This document shows, in pieces, positions 20,002 through 26,763 of a DNA stretch of 27,268 nt. The DNA is taken from positions 1-27,268 of the IMG/VR virus record IMGVR_UViG_3300042934_000433. The stretch is one strand, 5' to 3'. Positions within the stretch are counted from its first letter, which is position 1, and each line of letters begins with the position of its first letter. The position numbers and the translations under genes were made by a program. Source of the stretch: a virus. Below the pieces are notes generated by a model. It was not told the origin of the DNA. It made no database searches and saw nothing but the letters and a program-made list of their open reading frames with translations.

Positions 20002-20534
20002 ACGAATACACCGCAAGCAACGGCGTGATCGTGAAGCTCGACGAGCATAACCAACTGGTCATAACTCAGCCGGGCAGCTACTACAGCACCCGCGACGATG
20101 GGACCACTGAAGCGCTGCGCGAGTTCTTCCGGTTCGAGGAAGATGAACGCTTCCTGCGGTGGCGTTGGCCCGAGAACCCTGAGTTCATCGTGTTCCCATC
20201 CGTGGTGTTCCAGCACCCGGCCGACGCCGCGGTAGTTCAGGTGGTGAACGAGGCGAACGGACAATCCCGTCGCGTCCGTCGCGATGACCCAGACCGGTCG
20301 TTGTACGGATACTTCTCCGAGGCCGCTGAGGCGTACTTCGATGCTCACCCTGAACCGAAACCCGCATGGCACGCCGCCAAAGAGGGTGAGGTGTGGCTGG
20401 TGGAAGAAACCGAAGCGCCCGCGATCGTCGCACGCGCTGACACCGGCCACCTCATGTTCTACGGGACGAACTGGCAGCACGCAGTTGAGCACGCTCGCAT
20501 CGCTCGCCGCATCTACCCCGAGGACGACTCATGA
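19998..20534 (+). CDS. Conserved phage protein, TASNG family, long form
   Basis: 178 residues. The N-terminus EYTASNGVIVKL and the block T-E-A-L-R-E-F-F-R-F-E-E-D-E-R-F-L-R-W-R are a pattern common in small early proteins of actinophages, of unknown function. The middle (RWPENPEFIVFPS) and C-terminal domain (EAEAPAIVARADT-like region and HAVEHARIARRIYP) are mixed alpha/beta. It is followed by a 51-residue gene repeating its N-terminal motifs. Confidence 0.6.
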   Translation: MNEYTASNGVIVKLDEHNQLVITQPGSYYSTRDDGTTEALREFFRFEEDERFLRWRWPENPEFIVFPSVVFQHPADAAVVQVVNEANGQSRRVRRDDPDRSLYGYFSEAAEAYFDAHPEPKPAWHAAKEGEVWLVEETEAPAIVARADTGHLMFYGTNWQHAVEHARIARRIYPEDDS

Positions 20535-20686
20535 CCCGTTTCACCGCGTCGAACGGGGTGACGGTCATCGAAACCCCCACATACATCACCTACCAGTACC
20601 CGGACGACCCGTACCCCACGATTCACCTGTCCCGGGAAACCACTGACGCACTCCGCGAATACTTCACCACCCAGGAGACGACATGA
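20531..20686 (+). CDS. Short TASNG paralogue (51 residues)
   Basis: ATG overlaps the long form's stop and its own stop overlaps the RecE-like start. It keeps F-T-A-S-N-G-V-T-V near the N-terminus and T-D-A-L-R-E-Y-F near the C-terminus, the two marks of the preceding gene, but nothing of the remaining 110 residues. It is therefore a partial duplicate, likely a real small protein because coupling is kept on both sides. Confidence 0.6.
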   Translation: MTRFTASNGVTVIETPTYITYQYPDDPYPTIHLSRETTDALREYFTTQETT

Positions 20687-21528
20687 CCATTCAGTACGAC
20701 ATGTCCGACCTGGACTATCACGGCCGAAACGAGCTCTCGAGTACGGGGGCTCGTCTTCTTTTGCCCGAGTTCGGTGGGTCGCCGGCGAAGTTCAAGTACC
20801 GGCAAGGACGCGAATACCACTCGGCTGCGTTCGACGTCGGCAAGGCAGTCCACGCACAAGTCCTCGGGGTTGGTGCACAAGCCATCGCATACCCGGACGA
20901 TGTGCTCGCGTCGAACGGCGCCGCATCGACGAAAGCCGCCAAAGAGTGGGCGGACAGTGTGCGGTTCGAGGGGAAGATCCCCATGAAAGCCGCCGACATG
21001 CGACCCATCGCCGGCATGTCCGAAGCCGTGTTGAAGCATCCGACCGCGCGGGCGTTGTTCGAGCTTCCCGGGCATCGGGAGGTGTCCGTGTTCAGTGAGG
21101 TTGACGGGGTGAAGGTTCGGGCACGGTTCGACGCGCTCACCGATGAGACACCGCAGGGTGTGTTCGGCATCGACCTGAAGACCACCAGCGAATCGGCCGC
21201 AGCGGACTCGTTCACCAAGACGGTCGTCAAGTACGGCTACCACGTTCAGGAGCAGTGGTACCGCGAAACCCTCGGCCAGGACATCCGCTTCGCCTTTGTA
21301 GTCGTCGAGTCCACCGCCCCCTACCTCGTCGCAGTCCACGAACTCGGACTCGCCTACAAGGACATGGGGAAGACGCTCGCAAAGGTCGCCCGCACCCTCT
21401 ACGCGGCCTGTGAAGCGACCAACACGTGGCCCGGACACCCCGAAGACGTGCAAACCCTCGAGCCTCCCGTGTGGGCGGCAATGGCACACGAAGAACGCTA
21501 CGCACTCAGCTCAGAAATCAGGATCTGA
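20683..21528 (+). CDS. RecE-like PD-(D/E)XK exonuclease
   Basis: 281 residues. The layout matches phage RecE/exonuclease VIII-type nucleases (DUF3799-like): N-terminal Y-H-G-R-N-E-L-S-S-T, H-A-Q-V-L-G (His57), catalytic Asp150 in V-R-A-R-F-D, Asp164 and Lys166 in I-D-L-K-T-T, and a late Gln-Tyr helix (H-V-Q-E-Q-W-Y-R-E). It would degrade one strand of linear double-stranded DNA to start recombination. The usual RecT annealase is not recognisable next to it; the following gene takes that place. Confidence 0.85.
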   Translation: MTIQYDMSDLDYHGRNELSSTGARLLLPEFGGSPAKFKYRQGREYHSAAFDVGKAVHAQVLGVGAQAIAYPDDVLASNGAASTKAAKEWADSVRFEGKIPMKAADMRPIAGMSEAVLKHPTARALFELPGHREVSVFSEVDGVKVRARFDALTDETPQGVFGIDLKTTSESAAADSFTKTVVKYGYHVQEQWYRETLGQDIRFAFVVVESTAPYLVAVHELGLAYKDMGKTLAKVARTLYAACEATNTWPGHPEDVQTLEPPVWAAMAHEERYALSSEIRI

Positions 21529-21529
21529 C

Positions 21530-22081
21530 ATGGACATCTCAGACACGATCATCGCCAACAGTGAGCAAATCAATGCCGACGATCTGCTGGGCGGACCCGT
21601 CACCGCAACCATCACCGGTGTTGAGAAGGGAACCGCGGATCAGCCGGTTTTCATCCACCTCGCGGAGTTCCCGGGCCGCACGTTCCGCCCCGCAAAGAGC
21701 GTGCGGAGAGTGCTGGTGGCGGGGTGGGGTGCAGAGGCGTCCGCGTATGTGGGACGTCGACTCACGATCTACAACGACCAGACCGTGAAGTGGGCAGGCC
21801 AGGAGATCGGCGGGGTTCGCGTTTCGGCGCTGTCACACATCGACAAGCCGATGACCGTCGCCCTCACAGTCTCTCGAGGCAAGAGAACGCCCATCACGAT
21901 CCAGCCGCTCCCGTCCGATACGGGCGCGCTCGAGGCTGCACTGGCCGACATCGCAAAGGCCGACTCCATCCCGACGCTCAAGGCGGCATGGGATCTCGCC
22001 GGCACACGCGGCATCCAGAACCACCCCGACGTCGTCGCCTTGAAGGAACGACGCAAAACCGAGCTCGCTAAGGAATCGTGA
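21530..22081 (+). CDS. RecE-associated protein, possible ssDNA-binding partner
   Basis: 183 residues, 1 base after the nuclease gene. Residues about 20-115 are beta-rich (TATITGVEKGTADQPVFIHL, then R-R-L-T-I-Y-N-D, then R-V-S-A-L-S-H-I-D), like an OB-type fold; residues 130-180 are helical and basic. Tight pairing with a RecE-like nuclease suggests binding or annealing of single-stranded DNA, but the sequence is not RecT, Erf, Sak or Red-beta as I know them. The function is inferred only. Confidence 0.55.
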   Translation: MDISDTIIANSEQINADDLLGGPVTATITGVEKGTADQPVFIHLAEFPGRTFRPAKSVRRVLVAGWGAEASAYVGRRLTIYNDQTVKWAGQEIGGVRVSALSHIDKPMTVALTVSRGKRTPITIQPLPSDTGALEAALADIAKADSIPTLKAAWDLAGTRGIQNHPDVVALKERRKTELAKES

Positions 22082-22266
22082 TGCCCAAGCCGACGAAGTA
22101 CCCCCACGTCTTCCACTCCCGCTACAGGGAACACCACCCGTGGGCAGTCGTCTACAAGCCGGGACACGTCGACTGGCTCCCCACATGGCGTGAAGCGTTC
22201 GACAAGGCGTTCGCCTGGGCGCGAGTGTCACACGTCGCCACCCAGGTCATGCGGGAACTGCCGTGA
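22081..22266 (+). CDS. 61-residue protein of unknown function
   Basis: ATG 22081 (or GTG 22078) with AAGGAA upstream. Starts MPKPTKYPHVFHSRYREHHP: aromatic and His-rich, basic. No domain recognised. Stop overlaps the next GTG. It might bind nucleic acid, given its place among recombination genes. Confidence 0.5.
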   Translation: MPKPTKYPHVFHSRYREHHPWAVVYKPGHVDWLPTWREAFDKAFAWARVSHVATQVMRELP

Positions 22267-22517
22267 ACGTCCTCGAGCCCGACATCATCGTCCTCGACGA
22301 AACAATCCTGGACGAACACCTCGGCTGCGAGTTCCGGCACCGCACATCCCCATGCTCCGACGACGTCACCCACGTCCTTACCGCTTTCTGCGCCGGCCAC
22401 GTCCTCGTGTGCACCAACGCTGCGGAACGAAAGGTGAAGGAGATCGGTGACGGGCGCACGGTGTGCAGTGGGTGTGCGAAGTTCGCTTCCGAGTGTTGGC
22501 GAGTCGTCCCCATATGA
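22263..22517 (+). CDS. 84-residue Cys-rich protein
   Basis: GTG start overlapping the previous gene. Seven Cys and several His (C-E-F-R-H-R-T-S-P-C, F-C-A-G-H-V-L-V-C, V-C-S-G-C) suggest one or two zinc sites, one ending in C-x2-C. Similar cysteine-rich small genes occur beside HNH genes in actinophages. Role unknown. Confidence 0.5.
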   Translation: MNVLEPDIIVLDETILDEHLGCEFRHRTSPCSDDVTHVLTAFCAGHVLVCTNAAERKVKEIGDGRTVCSGCAKFASECWRVVPI

Positions 22518-22858
22518 CCCGCGCGAAACCCATTCCCCCGAAGAACCGCCGCCTCGTTGAACAACGAAGCGGTTTTTCATGCGAGGGCTGCGGGGAACAC
22601 GAAGCAACCGAGATCCACCATCGCAAGTACCGGTCACGTGGAGGCGGGAACGAAGTCGCCAACCTCATCCACCTGTGCGGATGGGGAAACCACACCGGAT
22701 GCCACGGGGTCGCGCACTCCGCTGAAGGCGGCGAGCTCGGATGGTCCTGCAACTCCTGGACTGACCCCGCCCTCACGCCGGCCCTGTACCGGGGTGTCAT
22801 GTGTTGGCTCACCCCGGACGGGCGAGTCGTAGACGTCAAACCTGATCCGATGTTCTGA
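22514..22858 (+). CDS. HNH endonuclease
   Basis: 114 residues from ATG 22514. C-E-G-C (Cys23, Cys26), I-H-H-R (His35, His36), N-x-x-N-L-I-H-L-C (Asn50, Cys55) and C-H-G-V-A-H (Cys63, His64, His68) form a classical HNH with a zinc knot. Unlike the two HNH_3 genes, it is a McrA-type domain and is compact. It lies in the recombination/replication block; it might act in DNA processing or be a homing enzyme. Confidence 0.8.
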   Translation: MTRAKPIPPKNRRLVEQRSGFSCEGCGEHEATEIHHRKYRSRGGGNEVANLIHLCGWGNHTGCHGVAHSAEGGELGWSCNSWTDPALTPALYRGVMCWLTPDGRVVDVKPDPMF

Positions 22859-22869
22859 GGAGGCCGATT

Positions 22870-23091
22870 ATGTCGTCAGAGTCATATCCCGGCCGTGACG
22901 ACCCGTGGGTAGAAACCCTCATCGAGTACGCGTCAGGCCCATCCCGCCCGCAGAGGGTCGTCGCGATCCGCGCCCTGTGGATCCAACACGGGTGGACCGT
23001 CGAAGAGATCAATGAGGTGTGTTCGGTTGACCTTGCCGTGGTGCGTTTCGCGTTGCTGCATTACCCCGTCACCCCGGCGACAGACGACTGA
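22870..23091 (+). CDS. 73-residue protein of unknown function
   Basis: ATG with GAGGAGG 6-7 bases upstream. Acidic; W-V-E-T-L-I-E-Y and R-A-L-W-I-Q-H-G-W-T-V-E-E-I-N-E-V-C suggest a helical fold, possibly an HTH. It is the last gene before the promoter and leader of the replication block. Confidence 0.55.
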   Translation: MSSESYPGRDDPWVETLIEYASGPSRPQRVVAIRALWIQHGWTVEEINEVCSVDLAVVRFALLHYPVTPATDD

Positions 23092-23111
23092 GAAAGTCCC
23101 CAGATTAGTCC

Positions 23112-23138
23112 CCGTTTCGAACGGATTTTCGATAGAAT
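23112..23138 (+). promoter_or_regulatory. Candidate promoter and dyad of the replication block
   Basis: TAGAAT (23133-23138) is a good -10; no clear -35 stands at 16-18 bp, so an activator may be needed. CCGTTTCGAACGG (23112-23124), a 5-bp inverted repeat around TCG, lies where -35 contacts would be and could be its binding site. Local AT content rises here. Confidence 0.45.
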
Positions 23139-23144
23139 GGGAAC

Positions 23145-23180
23145 GGCCCCAAACCGAGTGGTGGAACACTCGCCGGGGCC
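23145..23180 (+). promoter_or_regulatory. Structured 5' leader hairpin
   Basis: GGCCCC (23145-23150) pairs with GGGGCC (23175-23180), and inside CGAGTG (23155-23160) pairs with CACTCG (23167-23172), loop GTGGAA. No T-run follows, so it is a leader structure and not a terminator. It lies between the -10 and the AAGGAGG ribosome site of the leader ORF. Confidence 0.6.
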
Positions 23181-23218
23181 TGACCCTGATATCGGTACTA
23201 GCGATAAGGAGGGCTGCT

Positions 23219-23260
23219 ATGCAGTCTACCAACCCCAAGCCAACGCCCGGGAACGAGTGA
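23219..23260 (+). CDS. 13-residue leader peptide
   Basis: MQSTNPKPTPGNE, with the strongest ribosome site in the region (AAGGAGG, about 6 bases before the ATG). Its TGA overlaps the ATG of the initiator gene (TGATG at 23258-23262), and the initiator has no good site of its own. Translation of this peptide probably feeds ribosomes into the initiator gene, so it acts as a coupling or control device. Confidence 0.55.
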   Translation: MQSTNPKPTPGNE

Positions 23261-24069
23261 TGCCTCGCCCGAAGACCAACGGGCCATACGCGAAGCTCTC
23301 CGCCACCTACTACCTGGACGACGCCATTCTGGACGCCGGCCCCGAGGCGGAGTTGTTGTTCGCCCGGTGTCTCGCGTTCACCGCCGCTTCGAGTTCGGAT
23401 GGATTTATCACCGAACGTCAGATGAAGACGGTGGGTATCGGACTCCGAAACGTGCCTCGACGTGTCGAGTCTCTGCTCAGAGTCGGCATCCTCACGCACG
23501 GGGATGGTGGGTATCTGATTCGGAGTTGGCTCAGGTGGAACAAGAGCGCGACAGAAATCGGACGGGAACTTCGCCGCGACCGTGAGCGTAAGGCGCAGAA
23601 ACACGCGGAAGAACAGGCTCATTCCGCGCGGAATCCGGGTGGAGTCGGGGCGGATTCCAGCCCCCAAGTCAAGTCAAGTCAAGGACAAGGCAAGGCAATA
23701 ACAAGTCACGCGAACGAGGTCGCACCTTCGGTGCTGGCGAATGGGTTCGAGGCTGCATGGTCTCACTGGCCGAAGAAGGTCGAACGCAAGCAGGCCGAAG
23801 AACGATTCAAGGTCGCTGTCAAACGCATCGACATCACCGAACTCGTCAACGCGATCATCCGCTTCGGTGACGCCTACGCAGCCACAACGGAACGGAAGTT
23901 CGTCCCGGCGCTTGGCGTGTGGCTGAAGAACGAGCGGTGGACGGACGAACTGCCGACGTCGGCGAAGCGTACAACACGCACGGAACAGAACCTCGACTTC
24001 GTGGCTCAGCTCGCGAGGGAAGAACAGCAGAACGCCCAGTGGGCGGGGCAGAAGGAGATCGGCGCATGA
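23260..24069 (+). CDS. Replication initiator / replisome organiser
   Basis: 269 residues from ATG 23260; an ATG at 23137 in frame sits on the promoter and is rejected. The N-terminal domain (residues about 5-100) is a winged-helix-like replication domain (FARCLAFTAASSSDGFITER, S-W-L-R-W-N-K). A Gln/Ser-rich linker (115-150) leads to a C-terminal helical domain with W-P-K-K-V-E-R-K-Q-A-E-E-R-F and F-V-P-A-L-G-V-W-L-K-N-E-R-W-T-D, common in phage O/DnaD-like organisers. The linker DNA holds a repeat array that may be the origin, as in lambda O. Confidence 0.75.
   Translation: MPRPKTNGPYAKLSATYYLDDAILDAGPEAELLFARCLAFTAASSSDGFITERQMKTVGIGLRNVPRRVESLLRVGILTHGDGGYLIRSWLRWNKSATEIGRELRRDRERKAQKHAEEQAHSARNPGGVGADSSPQVKSSQGQGKAITSHANEVAPSVLANGFEAAWSHWPKKVERKQAEERFKVAVKRIDITELVNAIIRFGDAYAATTERKFVPALGVWLKNERWTDELPTSAKRTTRTEQNLDFVAQLAREEQQNAQWAGQKEIGA
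23665..23706 (+). repeat. CAAGN pentamer array, candidate origin
   Basis: CAAGT three times (23665-23679), CAAGG (23680), CAAGG (23686, 23691), then CAATA and CAAGT (23702): eight units of the type CAAGN/CAATA in 42 bp, unusually A-rich for this genome. It lies in the linker of the initiator gene, the place of the iterons in lambda-type origins. Confidence 0.5.
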
Positions 24070-24455
24070 ACAAGGTTGAGGTTGGACAGTTGCTGACGAT
24101 CGCGTCCGGGTTTGACCGGTTCGTGACGGTTGACCGGGTGACGACGGAGGCGTGGTTCCTCGCTCTGGGGGATGTGGACTACGCGGAGGCTCAGGCTGTC
24201 GTGATCGCGCACTTCACCGGGCCGAAGGCTAAGGAGACGTTCTCCGTTCGTCATGTGCTCGAGGGGGTTCGGGATGCGGGGCGGTCGACCCCGGAGGCGA
24301 TTGAAGCCGACGTCCGTTCCGCTAAGGCACGGGGACTGCTCGAGCCGACGTATCCGCCGCGTGAACCGTTGCCCGCGGACGTGAAGGTGTTGCTGTTTCA
24401 GGCGCGGGAACGGGATCGGGAGACCGCGCGACTCATGTTCGAGGTGGAGTCATGA
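24066..24455 (+). CDS. Possible helicase loader
   Basis: 129 residues; ATG overlaps the initiator stop. The N-terminal helical part (QLLTIASGFDRFVTVDRVTTE, W-F-L-A-L-G-D-V-D-Y-A-E-A) resembles the small G39P-type loader/inhibitor proteins that follow replication initiators in phages. The C-terminal third is charged and ends L-M-F-E-V-E-S, repeated exactly at the end of the next gene. No ATPase motif is present, so a DnaC-type loader is excluded. Confidence 0.5.
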   Translation: MNKVEVGQLLTIASGFDRFVTVDRVTTEAWFLALGDVDYAEAQAVVIAHFTGPKAKETFSVRHVLEGVRDAGRSTPEAIEADVRSAKARGLLEPTYPPREPLPADVKVLLFQARERDRETARLMFEVES

Positions 24456-24865
24456 GCGCAACGCGGCGCATCCAACTGTCGCGGCGCGCGGGCTGGACGA
24501 TGCCCGAGGATGCCGTGAAGGTCAGCCGTGGCACATGGCTCGGTAACCCTTTCCGTGTCTACGAGCACTGCAAGGGGCGCGACGGTGATTGGGGCGTCGA
24601 AGACACTGGCCGCTTCAATACGAACATTGCCCACGGGTGGACGAAGCGCGGCGCCGTCAACTTCGCAATCGACTGCTACAAGCAGCAGTTCGACAAGCAC
24701 TTCCCGCCCGGTTCCACCATCCGAGCGCACGTCGGGGTCTCGCTCTACGGCAAGAAACTTGCATGCTGGTGTGCGCCGAGCGAACCGTGCCACGCCGACT
24801 TCCTGGTGAGCGTCGCAGAGGAGTACCGCGATCTTGCCCTCATGTTCGAGGTGGAGTCATGAGCG
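24432..24865 (+). repeat. 27-bp perfect direct repeats flanking the DUF4326 gene
   Basis: Copies at 24432-24458 and 24839-24865, 407 bp apart and identical over 27 bases. Each covers the end of one gene (residues L-M-F-E-V-E-S), a GAGGTGGAG ribosome site, and the ATGAGC start of the next gene. The block between holds precisely one gene. Slippage, duplication or insertion by recombination explains it; single recombination would delete the gene and leave a clean junction. Confidence 0.9.
24452..24862 (+). CDS. DUF4326 protein
   Basis: 136 residues. It has S-R-R-A-G-W-T-M-P, the signature W-L-G-N-P-F (29-34), and A-C-W-C-A-P-S-E-P-C-H-A-D (104-116) with Cys105, Cys107, Cys113 and His114, typical of this family. 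DUF4326 proteins are frequent in phages; no biochemical role is known to me. It is enclosed by perfect 27-bp repeats, so it was probably gained as a single-gene unit in front of the methyltransferase, and its C-terminal MFEVES comes from the repeat. Confidence 0.85.
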   Translation: MSATRRIQLSRRAGWTMPEDAVKVSRGTWLGNPFRVYEHCKGRDGDWGVEDTGRFNTNIAHGWTKRGAVNFAIDCYKQQFDKHFPPGSTIRAHVGVSLYGKKLACWCAPSEPCHADFLVSVAEEYRDLALMFEVES

Positions 24866-25539
24866 TCTACTACGAAGACGAGTACGTGCAGCTTCACCAC
24901 GGAGACTGCCGCGCGATCCGAGGATGGACGACCGCGGATGTACTTGTAACCGACCCGCCCTACGGCGTGGCGTGGAAGCGTGGAGCCACCACTTGGTACG
25001 GCAAGAACGGTGCTGTAGTCCCGCAGGATATCGAGACGGTGGCGGGGGACCATAGCCCAGAGGTTCGCGACCTTGCCCTCGACCTCTGGGGCGACCGGCC
25101 GGCGATCGTATTTGGATCCTGGCGCGTACCGCGCCCCGCGGGCGTCCGCCATCGGCTGGTGTGGCACAAGCAAGGCAGGAACCCCGGCCCATCCAATGCG
25201 CCCTGGTTCAGTGTCGATGAGGAAATCTACATCCTCGGTAGCGGCTTCCACGGGAAGCCGAACCCGAGCGTCTACCCGACGACCGAGAATCGCGCGACGG
25301 AACCGGGACGCATCGGGCACCCCACTCCGAAGCCCGTGGCACTTATGGAGGCACTTATCGCCAAGTGCCCTCCCGGTGTGATCGCTGACCCGTTCGCCGG
25401 TTCTGGTGCGACCCTCATCGCCGCCCGCAACCTCGGGCGAAAGGCAATCGGCGTGGAGCTCGAGGAGAAGTACTGCGAACTGATCGTGAAGCGTCTGTCG
25501 CAGCAGGCGTTTGACTTCTCAAATCTGGAGGAGTCGTGA
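24859..25539 (+). CDS. DNA methyltransferase (beta class, N4/N6)
   Basis: 226 residues from ATG 24859. The catalytic motif D-P-P-Y is at 32-35, before the SAM-binding D-P-F-A-G-S-G at 177-183, which is beta-class order. H-P-T-P-K-P-V (154-160) and E-L-E-E-K-Y-C-type motif X are also present. It adds a methyl group to adenine N6 or cytosine N4. No restriction enzyme gene is adjacent, so it is an orphan enzyme, perhaps protecting phage DNA from host restriction. It is about 226 residues, near the small end of the family, with little room for a target domain. Confidence 0.9.
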   Translation: MSVYYEDEYVQLHHGDCRAIRGWTTADVLVTDPPYGVAWKRGATTWYGKNGAVVPQDIETVAGDHSPEVRDLALDLWGDRPAIVFGSWRVPRPAGVRHRLVWHKQGRNPGPSNAPWFSVDEEIYILGSGFHGKPNPSVYPTTENRATEPGRIGHPTPKPVALMEALIAKCPPGVIADPFAGSGATLIAARNLGRKAIGVELEEKYCELIVKRLSQQAFDFSNLEES

Positions 25540-25781
25540 GGCGTTTGTCTGAGGCTGTGATGACTGCCCGCGGTGTGCTGTTGGAACAGTACGGTCACCC
25601 CCACACGTGGATCAGGTTCGATACCCCGGTGCGGATTGTGGACGCGAGACCACGGAGGAACACGCCGAATTATTTGGGGTGGGCGCGTGTCGACGCAGAA
25701 CCCGGGGCGAACGGGCGTGTCCCGGTGAGGTGGATCAACGAAACCAACTTCAACCGGTTTTACCGAAAGGTGCAGAAATGA
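25536..25781 (+). CDS. 81-residue protein of unknown function
   Basis: GTG start overlapping the methyltransferase stop. Beta-rich centre (TWIRFDTPVRIVDARPRR, R-V-P-V-R-W-I-N-E) and basic C-terminus. No family recognised. Translational coupling and normal codon use argue for a real gene, possibly an accessory of the methyltransferase. Confidence 0.55.
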   Translation: MRRLSEAVMTARGVLLEQYGHPHTWIRFDTPVRIVDARPRRNTPNYLGWARVDAEPGANGRVPVRWINETNFNRFYRKVQK

Positions 25782-25981
25782 GCAACAACGATACGACGAT
25801 CCATATCCCGGTTGGACTGGACGCGCAGCGGAAGGTGATTGACGCGACGCTCTACCTCCCCGCGCCGATGACACGGAGCCAGTGGTCGCAGATGCTGGCG
25901 GTGCTCGATGCGATGAAGCCCGTCCTCGTTGAGGATTCCATCGGGATTCCATGGTCTAGCACTCAGCCGCTCGTGCCGTGA
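25778..25981 (+). CDS. 67-residue protein of unknown function
   Basis: ATG overlapping the previous stop, with GAAAGG 7-8 bases upstream. Begins MSNNDTTIHIPVGLDAQ; a P-A-P-M-T-R-S-Q-W-S-Q-M-L-A-V-L-D-A-M-K helix follows. This P-x-M-T-x-x-x-W-x-x-M pattern is familiar from small actinophage proteins of unknown role. Confidence 0.55.
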   Translation: MSNNDTTIHIPVGLDAQRKVIDATLYLPAPMTRSQWSQMLAVLDAMKPVLVEDSIGIPWSSTQPLVP

Positions 25982-26112
25982 ACACTCCTCGTGTTCGTGT
26001 CCCTATGACCATGTCCGGGTACTGCGCCCACCCATCCACCCCAGGACACGACGGCTGCCGGCGGGTCACGTGTGCCTGCAACTGCCACCGAGCCGATAGG
26101 AATGAGAAATGA
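25978..26112 (+). CDS. 44-residue Cys/His zinc-binding peptide
   Basis: GTG start overlapping the previous stop; its own stop overlaps the next ATG. Contains C-A-H-P, H-D-G-C, T-C-A-C-N-C-H: five Cys and three His over 25 residues, a compact zinc knot. Coupling on both sides supports it despite the size. Confidence 0.5.
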   Translation: MNTPRVRVPMTMSGYCAHPSTPGHDGCRRVTCACNCHRADRNEK

Positions 26113-26411
26113 CCGAGCCGACGATTACGCAGACGTCCGAGGGCTACCCGATCGAGGTTGGCCGGTGGGAGAAGCGCACCGTGAAGGTGGGCCGCGAGTG
26201 GCGCGTGGAGGTCGACGGTGTCCACGTAGGCGACGTCCGCTACGCCCTCATCACCCGCGAGCGGCGCACCCCTGGAAAGCGATACGTCAACGCGCGGTGG
26301 CAATCCCCGGGCTGGCAGTACCGCGGCGCTGGCGGGCACTACGGCCACTGGTTCGAGGGCTACACCAAGAAGGAATGCGTCGAACGGCTAGTCCGAGACG
26401 CGCGCGCCTAA
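26109..26411 (+). CDS. 100-residue protein of unknown function
   Basis: Starts MTEPTITQTSEGYPIEVGRW. Two beta blocks (RTVKVGREWRVEVDGVHVGD and Y-V-N-A-R-W-Q-S-P-G-W) and a C-terminal helix (YTKKECVERLVRDAR). Basic, possibly nucleic-acid binding (an AP2-like beta-beta-beta-alpha order is conceivable). It closes a coupled run of genes; a terminator follows. Confidence 0.55.
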   Translation: MTEPTITQTSEGYPIEVGRWEKRTVKVGREWRVEVDGVHVGDVRYALITRERRTPGKRYVNARWQSPGWQYRGAGGHYGHWFEGYTKKECVERLVRDARA

Positions 26412-26431
26412 ACCACAAGCCTCCACCTTTG

Positions 26432-26466
26432 ACGGTCCTCTTTCCTTCGGGTAGGGGGCCGTTTCT
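26432..26466 (+). terminator. Intrinsic terminator
   Basis: ACGGTCCTC (26432-26440) pairs with GGGGGCCGT (26454-26462) over 9 bp including two G-T pairs, loop 13 nt, followed by TTTCTC. It separates the methyltransferase run from the WhiB run. Confidence 0.65.
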
Positions 26467-26487
26467 CATACCCCCAAGGAACCAAAC

Positions 26488-26763
26488 GTGAAGATCCAGG
26501 TTGATCTTGACCCGCGTGACGTGTGGCGAATCCAGGAAACCGCGGAGCGTCGAGGCATCACCCCCGGGCAAGTCCTCCGCGAAGAACTCCTGCGCCAACG
26601 CCACGGCCGCGACTACCGAGAAGCCGTCCGCTCGAGGGTCACCGCAGGCATGTGTGACGCCGACATTGCCGCCGAGCTCGTATGGCCCACGGTCGGCACC
26701 ATCGCCGGCACACGTAGGTCCCTCGGCCTTAAAGCAAACCCCAGATACAGGAGAACCACATGA
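26488..26763 (+). CDS. RHH-like/HTH DNA-binding protein
   Basis: 91 residues from GTG with AAGGAA upstream. A possible ribbon-helix-helix lies at residues 2-37 (KIQVDLDPRDVWRIQETAER, G-I-T-P-G-Q-V-L-R-E-E-L). A second HTH-like segment is at 50-80 (TAGMCDADIAAELVWPTVGT). Likely a transcription regulator; it shares 4 bases with the WhiB gene and should be made with it. Confidence 0.55.
   Translation: MKIQVDLDPRDVWRIQETAERRGITPGQVLREELLRQRHGRDYREAVRSRVTAGMCDADIAAELVWPTVGTIAGTRRSLGLKANPRYRRTT

Noticed and set aside
18189-20686. Defence or toxin-antitoxin system among the small early genes
   Set aside because: No toxin, nuclease, ATPase or antitoxin motif was visible; small helical and membrane proteins alone do not support it.
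23137-23259. Upstream ATG for the initiator gene at 23137
   Set aside because: It overlaps the -10 hexamer and would read through the leader hairpin; ATG 23260 coupled to the leader peptide is more plausible.
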